Below, in pieces: positions 24,215 through 32,525 of a stretch of 40,207 nt of DNA. Source of the stretch: Oscillospiraceae bacterium (GTDB lineage: Bacteria; Bacillota; Clostridia; Oscillospirales; Oscillospiraceae); assembly GCA_020025295.1 (NCBI GenBank), contig JAHHSJ010000012.1:1-40207 (forward strand). Direction: 5' to 3'. A program made the translations under genes and the position numbers. The notes under the pieces were generated by a model. That model had not been told where the DNA came from and made no database searches. It was given only the letters and a program-made list of their open reading frames with translations. How positions within the stretch are numbered: the stretch's first letter is position 1; each line of letters opens with the position of its first letter.

Positions 24215-24454
24215 TGAGTATAACCTCCTAGTAAATTTTAGAATGAAACACTCCGTTGGAACACGCCGGAGCCGCATGAATAGTTCCACAGTTTCCAAAT
24301 TGGCGAAAGCCAATCAAAAGACGGCATAGGCGGCGGCCGCGCAGGCCGCCGTCTAGCTTAATTCAGGAACTATAAATTTAGGAACTATGATTAAGGAGTT
24401 TGTCGCTTGACCGACACACCCTTCCGTGCCGGTCAAGCAAGATTTAAGACAAAA
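24215..24454 (-). other. Hairpin-rich spacer between aguA and aguB
   Basis: This 240-base spacer holds three structures on the minus strand. They are a 13-bp hairpin directly after the aguA stop (24405-24417 with 24426-24438, GCTTGACCG arms), a GC-rich hairpin followed by TTTTG (about 24318-24356, GGCGGCC / GGCCGCC core plus AGACGG / CCGTCT), and a small hairpin ATTGGC / GCCAAT (24299-24314). The octamer GGAACTAT appears at 24366-24373 and 24381-24388, and its complement ATAGTTCC at 24280-24287. No gene is seen. The hairpins could attenuate or process the transcript to set different levels of the two enzymes. Confidence 0.6.
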
Positions 24455-25555
24455 TTACTTTGCCTTGGGCATCTGCTGAGTGATGCAGTGGATGTTGCCG
24501 CCACCGAAAGCGACTTCCTCGGTGCGGACGGGCTCGATGACATAGTCGGGGAACATAGCCTGGACCTGCTCAACAGCCAGAGCGTCGTTCTCATCGCCGT
24601 ACTGAGGCAGGATGATGGCGTTGTTGGTGATCAGGAAGTTCATGTAGGAAGCGATGGAGATCTCGCCTTCCTCACGAGGCAGGGTGCCCTCGACGATGTC
24701 GATGGTGTTGGCACCGTGCAGGTGGCAGGGCTCCTTGGACAGGCACAGCTTGTGGACCTTCAGCTTGCGGCCCTTAGCGTCAACGGACTCGGACAGGGTC
24801 TTGTAAGCAGCCTGAGCCTGCTCGTAGAAGGGGTTCTCCTTGTCGTCGGTCCAGATGCAGGCGACCTCGCCGGGACGGACGAAGCAAGCCACGTCGTCGA
24901 TATGACCGTTGGTCTCATAGGGATCGATGCCGTCCTTGACCCAAATGACCTTCTCGACATTCAGGTATTCCTTCAGCATATCCTCGATCTCTTCCTTGGA
25001 CTTATCGGGGTTACGGCCGGGGCTCAGCAGGCACATCTCGGTGACGATGACAGTGCCCTCGCCGTCGACATGGATGGAGCCGCCCTCGAGCACGAAGCCC
25101 TCGGTACGATAGGAATCGACACCCTCCAGCTCGCAGATCTTCTGAGCCATAGCGTCGTCGTTTGCCCAGGGGAAGTACAGGCCGTCATACAGGCCGCCCC
25201 AAGCGTTGAAGGTCCAGTCAACACCACGGATGTCGCCCTTGTCGTTGATGACGAAGGTAGGACCGCAGTCACGGACCCAGGAGTCATCGCTGGAAATCTC
25301 AACGACCTGAATGTCAGAAGGCACGCGAGCGCGGCAGTTGGCATACTGGGTGTTGTTGGCCAGAATGGTCACGGGAGTATGCTTAGCAATTGCCTTTGCA
25401 ACATTAGTGAAGGCCTCCTGAGCGGGCTTTGCGCCGTTACGCCAGTTGTCGGGACGCTCGGGCCAGATCATGAACACGCGGGCATGGGGCTCAAACTCGC
25501 CGGGCATACGGAAGCCGTCCTGCTTAGGGGTGGTACCAATAATACGCTTTGCCAT
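24455..25555 (-). CDS. aguA: Agmatine deiminase
   Basis: A 366-residue enzyme of the guanidino-group-modifying superfamily. It hydrolyses agmatine to N-carbamoylputrescine and ammonia in the cytosol. The five-bladed fold's landmarks are present: MPGEFEPHARVFMIWPERPDNWR at 17-39, DSWVRDCGPTFV at 91-102, LEGGSIHVDGEGT and NGHIDDVACF in the middle, and the nucleophile Cys357 in GGGNIHCITQQ. AGGAGG precedes ATG. The gene follows the antiporter gene by 84 bases in the same transcript. Confidence 0.97.
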   Translation of the reverse strand: MAKRIIGTTPKQDGFRMPGEFEPHARVFMIWPERPDNWRNGAKPAQEAFTNVAKAIAKHTPVTILANNTQYANCRARVPSDIQVVEISSDDSWVRDCGPTFVINDKGDIRGVDWTFNAWGGLYDGLYFPWANDDAMAQKICELEGVDSYRTEGFVLEGGSIHVDGEGTVIVTEMCLLSPGRNPDKSKEEIEDMLKEYLNVEKVIWVKDGIDPYETNGHIDDVACFVRPGEVACIWTDDKENPFYEQAQAAYKTLSESVDAKGRKLKVHKLCLSKEPCHLHGANTIDIVEGTLPREEGEISIASYMNFLITNNAIILPQYGDENDALAVEQVQAMFPDYVIEPVRTEEVAFGGGNIHCITQQMPKAK

Positions 25556-25591
25556 TTTGAATTCCTCCTAAAGAATTTTCTTTTTTATTGT

Positions 25592-25613
25592 CAGACCCCT
25601 GGCGCGGGGTCTG
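25592..25613 (-). other. Intercistronic hairpin between antiporter and aguA
   Basis: The 8-bp stem CAGACCCC / GGGGTCTG with a 6-base loop lacks an adjacent T tract; an mRNA processing or partial-termination role is likely. Confidence 0.55.
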
Positions 25614-25639
25614 CGTTTACATAGGGATCAGATGTACGC

Positions 25640-27007
25640 TTACTTCTTGTTCTTGCCACGGACAGCTGCCATGACTTCGCCGAGTGCGATGGCAACCACA
25701 GCACCAATGGTGATCGGCAGGGTTGCGCTCAGGGTCTCAGCGTCGAAGGACAAGGGAATTGCGGTGAAGATGACGGAGATGACGATCAGGATCATGGGAA
25801 CGATTGCCATGACCTTCAGCAGGCCGGAGCCGCCGGGGACACGGAAGGGACGCTCACGATCGGGATCGCACTTACGCAGCTTCAGGAACGCAGGGAAGAT
25901 GGGCAGATAGCTGCACAGGAACAGAACCAGGTTCAGTGCGAAGAAGGTCCAGAACAGCTCGGAGTCGGGAGCGACAACGCTCAGGATCACACCGATGATG
26001 CAGACAACAGCAGCGACAATGCCGGTGGCCATAGCGGAGCCGATGGGCATATCGTTCTTAGCCCAGCGCTTAGCGAAGCACTTAGGCATATCGCCATTGT
26101 CAGCAGCCAGAGCAGCGGTGGAGTTAACACCCATGGACCAGGAGATCATGTTGCCGAACAGAGTAACCATGAACAGAGCTGCGACCAGAGAGATGAAAAT
26201 ACCCTCGGAAGTGCCGCTCATAGTGACGATAGCGTCGATCAGGCCGGACTCAGAGCTGATCTGATCCACAGGGATGCCGGCGCCAATGCCGAAGCCGCCC
26301 AGCAGGTAGATAGCAGCAATCACAAGACCGCCGATAACGATTGCCTGAGGAATCTGCTTCTTGGGGTCCTTCATGTCGTCAGCAAAGGTGCAGACAACCT
26401 CGAAACCAAGCATGTTGAAGATGATAACAGAAATAAAGGACAGGCTGTTCAGATCGAAGCTGGGCAGGAAGGAAGCGGCGTTCATGGGATTAGCGAAGCC
26501 GTTCTTGATGCCGAAGTAAATGCCCATGCCGCCGACCAGCAGAGCCAGAAACACCTTAATCACAGCGCAGATGTTCAGGATGATGATGCTGTCGCAAACG
26601 GGGAAGCAGGCAATCACAGTGACGATGCCAACGAACAGGAGCTGAATAATCAGGCTAAGCACCGGACCGGGAGTGACACCAGTGATAATGGTGATCAGGT
26701 CGGGGCACATAACAGCCAGAGATGCCATCCACAGGGGGAAGTTCAGCCAGTACCACCAGGAAACGCGAGCGCCCCAACGAGTGCCGGGATAAGCAGCGGT
26801 GACCCAGTCATACAGACCGCCGTCGCCCTGGTAAGCAGTGCCCAGCTCGGAGGAGATCAGTCCGTAAGGGAGCAGGAAAGCGATAATCATGAAGATCCAC
26901 CAGAAGAACTGGCTGTTACCCAAAGCGGCAACAGGAGACGCAGCCTCAGCCACGAACACCACGCAGATAACAGACAGGATCGCATCGCTCAACTTAAATT
27001 TTTTCAT
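25640..27007 (-). CDS. aguD: APC-family agmatine/putrescine antiporter
   Basis: A 455-residue transporter of the amino acid-polyamine-organocation superfamily with twelve hydrophobic segments. The first helix carries VVFVAEAASPVAALGNSQFF, in the place of the substrate-binding G-S/A-G loop of APC carriers, and helix 6 reads IIFNMLGFEVVCTFADDMKDPKKQIPQA, strongly family-typical. Its position directly before agmatine deiminase points to uptake of agmatine in exchange for putrescine, as in known agmatine operons; the substrate itself is inferred. The GAGAGG-type site is weak and lies 9 bases before ATG. The region before the gene is unusually long and structured. Confidence 0.85.
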   Translation of the reverse strand: MKKFKLSDAILSVICVVFVAEAASPVAALGNSQFFWWIFMIIAFLLPYGLISSELGTAYQGDGGLYDWVTAAYPGTRWGARVSWWYWLNFPLWMASLAVMCPDLITIITGVTPGPVLSLIIQLLFVGIVTVIACFPVCDSIIILNICAVIKVFLALLVGGMGIYFGIKNGFANPMNAASFLPSFDLNSLSFISVIIFNMLGFEVVCTFADDMKDPKKQIPQAIVIGGLVIAAIYLLGGFGIGAGIPVDQISSESGLIDAIVTMSGTSEGIFISLVAALFMVTLFGNMISWSMGVNSTAALAADNGDMPKCFAKRWAKNDMPIGSAMATGIVAAVVCIIGVILSVVAPDSELFWTFFALNLVLFLCSYLPIFPAFLKLRKCDPDRERPFRVPGGSGLLKVMAIVPMILIVISVIFTAIPLSFDAETLSATLPITIGAVVAIALGEVMAAVRGKNKK

Positions 27008-27300
27008 GCGAGTGTACCTCTCTTCTTTTTGGTTGTTGTCAGGTTAGTCTCTCCTCTCTCAAAGGGTGCCTGATTGAAATTGTAATTTGCGGCTGCGAGA
27101 AGAACATATATTTATTATGATGTGACGCTGCATGGAGCGAAATCCAACATCATAACTATGCTTGCATCTCATGCCTTTCAATCGTCGATCCCAACCAGCT
27201 CTTTGCGAGAGCTTTATGAGCCTTGCCGTATGGCGCCACACTCGACGCAGCCCTTGATGTGACTTAAGCATAGATCATTGCTTAAAGTCCCGCAATTGAC
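27008..27300 (-). promoter_or_regulatory. Structured region upstream of the agmatine operon
   Basis: No gene is seen, but minus-strand structure is dense. ATGATGT pairs with ACATCAT around an inner TGGA / TCCA stem near 27115-27154. AGCTCT pairs with AGAGCT (27097+100 to 27213, that is 27197-27202 and 27208-27213). A larger dyad lies at 27264-27285 with arms TTAAGCA and TGCTTAA, extended by GAC / GTC with one bulge. I find no confident promoter. The dyad could be an operator; the rest could be a regulatory leader RNA that senses agmatine, putrescine or another signal. This is inferred from structure only, and no known riboswitch consensus was recognised. Confidence 0.5.
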
Positions 27301-27648
27301 CAACTCTAAACATCGGGTCTATTTCTTTGTGACCATTGTGCGTTCACATCTAAACCCACCCCCTCAACTTGTGCAATTTGAACAATCAAAATCGAATATC
27401 GCTCTCGTTTTTCTTTCTGTTTCATCCAATCAAGAGCCTTCCATTCGCTTGTTCCAGTGTTTCTCGTGCAGCTTCGGCGGAACTTCCCCCGATTTCGCAC
27501 GGTCTTCGTTCGGTTGAGACGGCTTTCTTGTTTCAGAAATTCCAATTGCCGCTCCAATTCCCGACCTTACCTTGATCTATAATTCATCCCAGAGGCGTTC
27601 CAGCCCGAAAAAACAGCCCGTTTTTCCGTTCTGTCCCGTCTATGCGCA
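27301..27648. other. Gene-free, possibly decayed sequence
   Basis: I see no convincing gene. Short open frames on both strands lack ribosome binding sites and have atypical composition. On the minus strand one frame near 27420-27490 encodes a helical-looking stretch (SSAEAARETLEQANGRLL) before a stop, and a neighbouring frame near 27520-27560 encodes RELERQLEFLKQE. This may be the frameshifted remnant of a lost gene, perhaps a former regulator, but that is weak. Confidence 0.35.
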
Positions 27649-27649
27649 T

Positions 27650-27688
27650 AAAAACAGACAATGCCGAATCAAAGTTCAGCATTGTCTG
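27650..27688 (-). terminator. Terminator of the AI-2E-family gene
   Basis: The 13-bp stem CAGACAATGCCGA / TCAGCATTGTCTG (one wobble) is followed on the minus strand by TTTTT. Confidence 0.9.
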
Positions 27689-27728
27689 CTGTTCGATTTT
27701 ATAAGCCGCAGCCCGGTCTCCGCCTTCA

Positions 27729-28913
27729 TCAGGCTTGGCTGTCCGGTTCGGCAGACTCCTCTCCCGTAGAATTCGGCAGAGCAATCTGCTTTTTCTTCAA
27801 CTGCGCCACCGTCGCCTCACGCACCAGCGTGTAAATCACGGCAGTCAAGGGCACAAAGAAGATCATTCCCAGCAGACCGAAGAGCTTACCACCCACCAGT
27901 GCGGCCACAAGCGTCCACAATGGGGACAGGCCCACCGATCCACCTACCACATGGGGATAGATGAACTGGGTTTCCACAAACTGTACAACCATATAGAGAA
28001 TCAGGCAAAGGATCGCCTGACGGGGGCTGGACAGCAGGGTCAGGAAGGTACCGATCACACAGGAGAGAAAGGCACCCACATAGGGAATAAACGCACACAC
28101 GCTAGTAAGCATGGCAATCAGTGCCGCATACGGCAGCCCAGCCACGCTGAAGGTAATCATAATCAGGCTTCCCAGCACGATGGCCTCGATGCACTGACCG
28201 GAGAGGAACTTCCGGAAGGTCTGGTTGGACAGCTGGGCCACATGGCGCAGCCGCTTGGCCCAGCGGGCAGACAGACTTGCGTCACAAATCATGCCGCACT
28301 GTCTGCAAAGACGCTTCTTATCCAGCAGCACATAGATGGCAACAATCAGGCCGAACACGATCGAACCAAGTCGGGAGAAGGTGGAGGTGGCAACGCCAAC
28401 GGCAGAGGAAATCAAACTGCCGGCGCCGCTGGTTATTTCCGTAAGAATACGGCGATAATCCAGCGTTTCCAGCCATGCAGGCACCTGATCGAGGTTGATT
28501 CCGGCCTCGGACAGCTGCTTGGACCATTCCGGCCACTGCTCCTGCAGCATACTCATCCACTCCGGCCAACGCTGCCGCAGCTGAGCTACCACGCTCATCA
28601 CAGAGCTGACAAAAACGGGAACTGCAGTGGTAAGCACCACCACCAAGACCAGAAAGATGGTAATCACCGTCAGGATCAGGCTGACCCCGGACAGGCCCTT
28701 CCACTCCTTCTTGCTCACCCGGCGCAGCAAACGCTCATATCCGCCCATGGGCACGCTGAGTACAAAAGCGAAGAACAATCCCAGAAGCACCGGCATAATC
28801 AATCCCAGAACCCGCTCCACAAGGGCGGTAACCATTCCGAAATTCATCAGCGCCGCATAGAGGACCACACCGAATGCAATCAACCCCAGCCACTGTTTTG
28901 TCTGCTGTTTCAT
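27729..28913 (-). CDS. AI-2E-family transporter
   Basis: A 394-residue membrane protein of the AI-2E family (PerM/YdiK type), whose members are proposed to export signals, act as Na+/H+ antiporters or move other solutes. Eight hydrophobic segments are grouped as in the family, with an external amphipathic region at about 110-165 (rich in Trp and Gln: QRWPEWMSMLQEQWPEWSKQ) and the conserved late block ALIAMLTSVCAFIPYVGAFL, then LYMVVQFVETQFIYPHVVGG. AAGGAG lies 11 bases before ATG 28913; a TTG one codon earlier has better spacing and is a possible alternative start. It is monocistronic. Confidence 0.9.
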   Translation of the reverse strand: MKQQTKQWLGLIAFGVVLYAALMNFGMVTALVERVLGLIMPVLLGLFFAFVLSVPMGGYERLLRRVSKKEWKGLSGVSLILTVITIFLVLVVVLTTAVPVFVSSVMSVVAQLRQRWPEWMSMLQEQWPEWSKQLSEAGINLDQVPAWLETLDYRRILTEITSGAGSLISSAVGVATSTFSRLGSIVFGLIVAIYVLLDKKRLCRQCGMICDASLSARWAKRLRHVAQLSNQTFRKFLSGQCIEAIVLGSLIMITFSVAGLPYAALIAMLTSVCAFIPYVGAFLSCVIGTFLTLLSSPRQAILCLILYMVVQFVETQFIYPHVVGGSVGLSPLWTLVAALVGGKLFGLLGMIFFVPLTAVIYTLVREATVAQLKKKQIALPNSTGEESAEPDSQA

Positions 28914-29024
28914 CAATCTTGTCGCTCCTTCTAACAATCAAAACAAACGCATATTCCGACGGCAGCCCATTGGCTTTGCCGGACATTCTTTTCCTTTTTA
29001 TGGAATGTCGCGTTATTCTACCAC

Positions 29025-29064
29025 AAAAAAAAGCCCGGAGCAAGGCTTTTTTCCTTGTTCCGGG
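29025..29064 (-). terminator. Terminator of the hemolysin III gene
   Basis: The 12-bp stem CCCGGAGCAAGG / CCTTGTTCCGGG (one wobble) is followed on the minus strand by CTTTTTTTT. Confidence 0.94.
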
Positions 29065-29077
29065 AATTTTCATTTTC

Positions 29078-29785
29078 TCATCTCAAAAAACAGAGCATCA
29101 TGGCGTAGTGGCAGGCACTTCCGGCCATCACAAAGAGGTGAAATACCTCATGAGAGCCAAAGCCGGGACAGCGCGTGTTAAACACCTTCAGCTTCAGGGC
29201 ATAGATGACGCCGCCCACAGTGTAAAGGAGTCCGCCCGCCAGCAGCAGGCCAAACACCGGGCCTTTGGATGCGGCGTAAATGGCAGGCAGATCCGCTGCA
29301 CAGGCCCAGCCCATAGCAATATAAATCACCGAAGAAAACCACTTGGGGCAGGTGACCCAGCAGGCCTTCAGCGCAATACCTGCCAGAGCAATTCCCCACA
29401 CCGTAGCCAGCAGCCGCCATCCGGCCGCTCCTCCTACAACCAGCACGCAGAAGGGAGTGTAAGTGCCTGCAATCAGCACAAAAATCATCATGTGGTCGAT
29501 TTTTCTCAGTCGACGATTAACCGTTTCGTTCACATTGAAGGCATGGTAGGTGGAGCTGGCGCCATAAAGCAAAATCATGCTGATCATAAACACGCTGAGG
29601 GCAATCATGCCCACCTGACCCACGCCCGCCGCAGAGGCGTGTACCAGCAGCACCGGCGTAGCAAAAATGGCAGCCACCAGACCGATAAAATGGGTCAGGG
29701 CGCTGGCCGGGTCTTTCGCCCGAAACCGAAACTCCGGCACATTGACTCCGATTTCATTGGGATGAATCGCTTTTCCCATGGACAT
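29078..29785 (-). CDS. Hemolysin III / TrhA family membrane protein (PAQR superfamily)
   Basis: A 235-residue protein with seven hydrophobic segments. PAQR landmarks are present: DPASALTHFIGLVAAI at about 25-40, SSTYHAFNVNE with the first metal-type Ser and His, the middle KIDHMMIFVLIAGTYTPFC, and the late HEVFHLFVMAGSACHY with two histidines. Members are membrane hydrolases or regulators linked to membrane-lipid homeostasis; the bacterial role is not settled. The ribosome binding site is weak. It is divergent from a DUF1836 regulator gene, an arrangement that suggests control by it. Confidence 0.92.
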   Translation of the reverse strand: MSMGKAIHPNEIGVNVPEFRFRAKDPASALTHFIGLVAAIFATPVLLVHASAAGVGQVGMIALSVFMISMILLYGASSTYHAFNVNETVNRRLRKIDHMMIFVLIAGTYTPFCVLVVGGAAGWRLLATVWGIALAGIALKACWVTCPKWFSSVIYIAMGWACAADLPAIYAASKGPVFGLLLAGGLLYTVGGVIYALKLKVFNTRCPGFGSHEVFHLFVMAGSACHYAMMLCFLR

Positions 29786-29961
29786 ATAAAGGACCGCCTT
29801 TCTATTAAACCGTCAATCGGTTATTGGATAACTCGTTATGAGAATTCTATCACCTTTAATCGAGTTTGTAAAGAGTTATTAAATATCTCTTCTTGAGATT
29901 TTCGTTGACTACTTGTCGGTTTTCGTTTATGATAATCTGGTAACCAAAGGAGGTTAGTCTT
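29786..29961. promoter_or_regulatory. Divergent regulatory region hlyIII / DUF1836
   Basis: AT-rich and full of dyads: AACCG-TCAAT-CGGTT at about 29808-29822, and AACTCG (29830-29835) with its complement CGAGTT (29860-29865) 24 bases apart. These are candidate binding sites for the DUF1836 protein. Promoter boxes are not clear-cut on either strand. Confidence 0.45.
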
Positions 29962-30501
29962 ATGAGCGAAGCGACTCAGTCTCAAATTTCCAAAGAAATT
30001 CTTGGTTTTCATCTGCCCCGTTACGAGGAAATCCCCAATGTTGGGCTTTATTTGGAACAGACGGCAAAATACATCAATGAATACATTGCTCCTTTGCAGG
30101 AGACCGAGATCACCGGCAGCATGATCAGCAACTATGTGAAAAAGAAGCTGGTGGCCAATCCCATCAAGAAGCAGTACAATCGGGATCAGATTGCCTCGCT
30201 GTTGTTCATCTCCCTGATGAAGTCGGTGTTGAGTCTGGACAATCTGGGCGCATTTCTGATGCTTCAGGAGAAGGAGTTCCACGACAATCAGCGGACCTAC
30301 AACTACTTCTGCAACGAACTGGAGCATATTCTCCGCCATGTGTTCGGTTCCGAGGAGCGCTTAGACGATCTCCCGTCCAGTGCACCTCAGGTGCAGCTTC
30401 TGCTCCATAACGCCAACATCACCGTGGCCCACAAAATTTACCTGAACAAGAGCTTTGCCGCTCTTCAGGAGTACGAGGATACCGACGAATCCGATTCCTG
30501 A
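29962..30501 (+). CDS. DUF1836 DNA-binding-type regulator
   Basis: A 179-residue soluble protein of the DUF1836 family, common in Firmicutes and built around a MerR-like helix-turn-helix. The N-terminal block LPRYEEIPNVGLYLEQTAKYIN, ITGSMISNYVKKKLVANPIKK (the DNA-contact region, about 52-72) and YNRDQIASLLFISLMKSVLSL are family signatures. The C-terminal half is helical and acidic. AAAGGAGG precedes ATG. It is divergent from the hemolysin III gene and is followed by a strong terminator, so it is probably a local regulator of membrane homeostasis. Confidence 0.88.
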   Translation: MSEATQSQISKEILGFHLPRYEEIPNVGLYLEQTAKYINEYIAPLQETEITGSMISNYVKKKLVANPIKKQYNRDQIASLLFISLMKSVLSLDNLGAFLMLQEKEFHDNQRTYNYFCNELEHILRHVFGSEERLDDLPSSAPQVQLLLHNANITVAHKIYLNKSFAALQEYEDTDESDS

Positions 30502-30541
30502 TTGCAGTATCCCCACTCCGCTCCCCTTCTATAAGTAAAAG

Positions 30542-30578
30542 CTTCCCCGTTCCGTTTTCCTTCGGAACGGGGATTTTT
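30542..30578 (+). terminator. Terminator after the DUF1836 gene
   Basis: The perfect 10-bp stem CCCCGTTCCG / CGGAACGGGG is followed by ATTTTT. Confidence 0.93.
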
Positions 30579-30594
30579 CCGCCCTTGCATGGGC

Positions 30595-30603
30595 TGATAT
30601 AAT
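30595..30603 (+). promoter_or_regulatory. Extended -10 promoter of recQ
   Basis: TGA-TATAAT, a perfect extended -10, 33 bases before the start. The -35 region overlaps the preceding terminator and is poor. Confidence 0.6.
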
Positions 30604-30635
30604 AGAGGTATCTTGTCACATTACGGAGCGTCACT

Positions 30636-32474
30636 ATGGATGAACAGCGGTTGCTAAAACAATACTTCGGGCATAAGTCCTTCCGCCCCGGTCAGCAGGA
30701 GATTGTGGATCACCTGCTCGCCGGTCAGGATGTGGTTGGCATTCTCCCCACCGGCGCCGGAAAATCCGTGTGCTATCAGGTGCCTGCCCTGATGATGGAC
30801 GGGGTAACGCTGGTGATTTCTCCGCTGATTTCCCTGATGCGGGATCAGGTGTTGTCCCTCAAGACTGCCGGCATCCCGGCGGCCTACATCAACAGCTCCC
30901 TCTCCCCTGCCCAGCTGAACACGGTATATCAGCGTGCGCTGTCCGGTTCTTACCATATTATATATGTATCCCCCGAGCGCTTGGGCACAGACGCCTTTCT
31001 GGCTCTGACTCAGCGTCTGCCCATCGCCATGGTGGCCGTGGATGAGACCCACTGTATCTCCCAGTGGGGGCAGGACTTTCGCCCCAGCTATCTGACCATC
31101 GCTGATTTTGTCGACACCCTGCCCCGGCGGCCTGTGGTGAGCGCTTTTACCGCCACCGCCACGGACCGGGTACGGCAGGACATCATTTCCCTGCTCCGAC
31201 TGAACCACCCCTTCGTGAAGGTCACCGGCTTTGACCGGGCCAACCTGTTTTTCGAGGTGCGTCATCATCGGGCGGCAGAAAAGCCGGCGGTGCTGCAATC
31301 CCTGCTCCGGGAACGGCAGGACAAAAGCGGTATTGTCTACTGCTCCACCCGGGCCGCAGTCGATCGGGTCTACGCCGACCTCACTCTTCGGAATTTCCCG
31401 GCGGTGCGCTACCATGCCGGACTAAATGAGGCGGAACGGGCCAAAAATCAGGAGGAGTTCCAGTATGACCGGGCCAGAATCATGGTTGCCACCAACGCCT
31501 TTGGCATGGGCATCGACAAATCCAATGTGGGCTTTGTCATCCACTACAATATGCCCCTCAGCTTGGAAGCCTACTATCAGGAGGCCGGTCGAGCCGGTCG
31601 AGACGGCAGCCGAGCCGACTGCATCCTGCTCTATTCCCCGGGCGATGTGAAAACCGCCACCTTTCTCATTGAAAATGGCTCAGAAAACGAGGATTTAGAC
31701 CCAAAGGAACAGCTGCGGCATCGGAATCTGCTCTTCCGACGGCTGCAAGCGATGGAAAACTACTGCAAAACCTCCGGCTGCTACCGGAACCAGATTCTCT
31801 CCTACTTCGGGGAAACTCACCCGGAAAATTGCGGCAACTGCGCCAACTGTCTGCGCCGCTACGGGCAAAAAGACATCACATTGGAGGCACAGATGGTGCT
31901 TTCCTGTGTCCACCGGATGAACCGGCTGCTGGGGCAGCCCTCCACCGCCGACCTGCTGTGCGATGTGCTCTACGGCAGCCCCCGACTGGCCTCTGACCCC
32001 TCCAAGCTCCACACCCTCTCCACCTACGGCGTCATGTCCGGCTATTCCATGGCCGCCATTGCGGAAACCGTCCAGCTGCTGGTGGAGGAAGGCTATCTCA
32101 CTGAGGACGCTGAGCACCTTCTCTCCCCTGCTCCCAAGGCAGACGGGGTGCTGTTTGAAGGAGAACGGGTGATGGCAGCCACTCACAATCCCTCCGAGCA
32201 GCCCCACCTCCCCCGTCCGCAGGCGCTCACCCCGGAACAGCAGTCCCGTCTGGACAAGCTGCTGGAAGTACGGAAGAAATTCTCCCGGCGAGAGGGCGTT
32301 CCCCCCTACGCCATTCTCTCCGATGCTGCTTTGGCGGAAATTGCCGTGGCCCTGCCCCAGTCCTTCTCTGACCTCACCGACATCAGCGGCGTCAGCGGTG
32401 AAAAGGCCCGCCGCTACGGTAAGGACATCCTGCGTGCTTTGCGAGAATGTGTGGAGCCGTCCCCGGACGCATAA
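30636..32474 (+). CDS. recQ: ATP-dependent DNA helicase RecQ
   Basis: A 612-residue 3'-5' helicase that acts in recombination and repair. Domain order: helicase domain 1 with Walker A PTGAGKS at 38-44, helicase domain 2 with the YHAGL and TNAFGMGIDK motifs and QEAGRAGRDG (motif VI), the zinc-binding RecQ-C part (CYRNQILSYFGE...CGNCANC, about 380-405), a winged helix and a C-terminal HRDC domain (about 528-603). Two normally invariant spots differ: motif II reads DETH rather than DEAH (136-139), and the aromatic loop reads SQWGQDFRP rather than SQWGHDFRP. The ribosome binding site ACGGAG is weak. Confidence 0.97.
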   Translation: MDEQRLLKQYFGHKSFRPGQQEIVDHLLAGQDVVGILPTGAGKSVCYQVPALMMDGVTLVISPLISLMRDQVLSLKTAGIPAAYINSSLSPAQLNTVYQRALSGSYHIIYVSPERLGTDAFLALTQRLPIAMVAVDETHCISQWGQDFRPSYLTIADFVDTLPRRPVVSAFTATATDRVRQDIISLLRLNHPFVKVTGFDRANLFFEVRHHRAAEKPAVLQSLLRERQDKSGIVYCSTRAAVDRVYADLTLRNFPAVRYHAGLNEAERAKNQEEFQYDRARIMVATNAFGMGIDKSNVGFVIHYNMPLSLEAYYQEAGRAGRDGSRADCILLYSPGDVKTATFLIENGSENEDLDPKEQLRHRNLLFRRLQAMENYCKTSGCYRNQILSYFGETHPENCGNCANCLRRYGQKDITLEAQMVLSCVHRMNRLLGQPSTADLLCDVLYGSPRLASDPSKLHTLSTYGVMSGYSMAAIAETVQLLVEEGYLTEDAEHLLSPAPKADGVLFEGERVMAATHNPSEQPHLPRPQALTPEQQSRLDKLLEVRKKFSRREGVPPYAILSDAALAEIAVALPQSFSDLTDISGVSGEKARRYGKDILRALRECVEPSPDA

Positions 32475-32524
32475 AAAACAAAACAGCGGCAGAGTGCGCT
32501 TGCACTCTGCCGCTTTCCGTTTTG
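32474..32524. terminator. Bidirectional terminator between recQ and tyrA
   Basis: The perfect 13-bp stem AGCGGCAGAGTGC / GCACTCTGCCGCT (32485-32497, 32502-32514) is flanked by AAAACAAAAC and CCGTTTTG, so both strands can terminate. Confidence 0.9.
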
Positions 32525-32525
32525 T

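Noticed and set aside
27278..27517. 79-codon plus-strand open frame before the agmatine operon
   Set aside because: There is no ribosome binding site, the composition is atypical and no recognisable motif is present.
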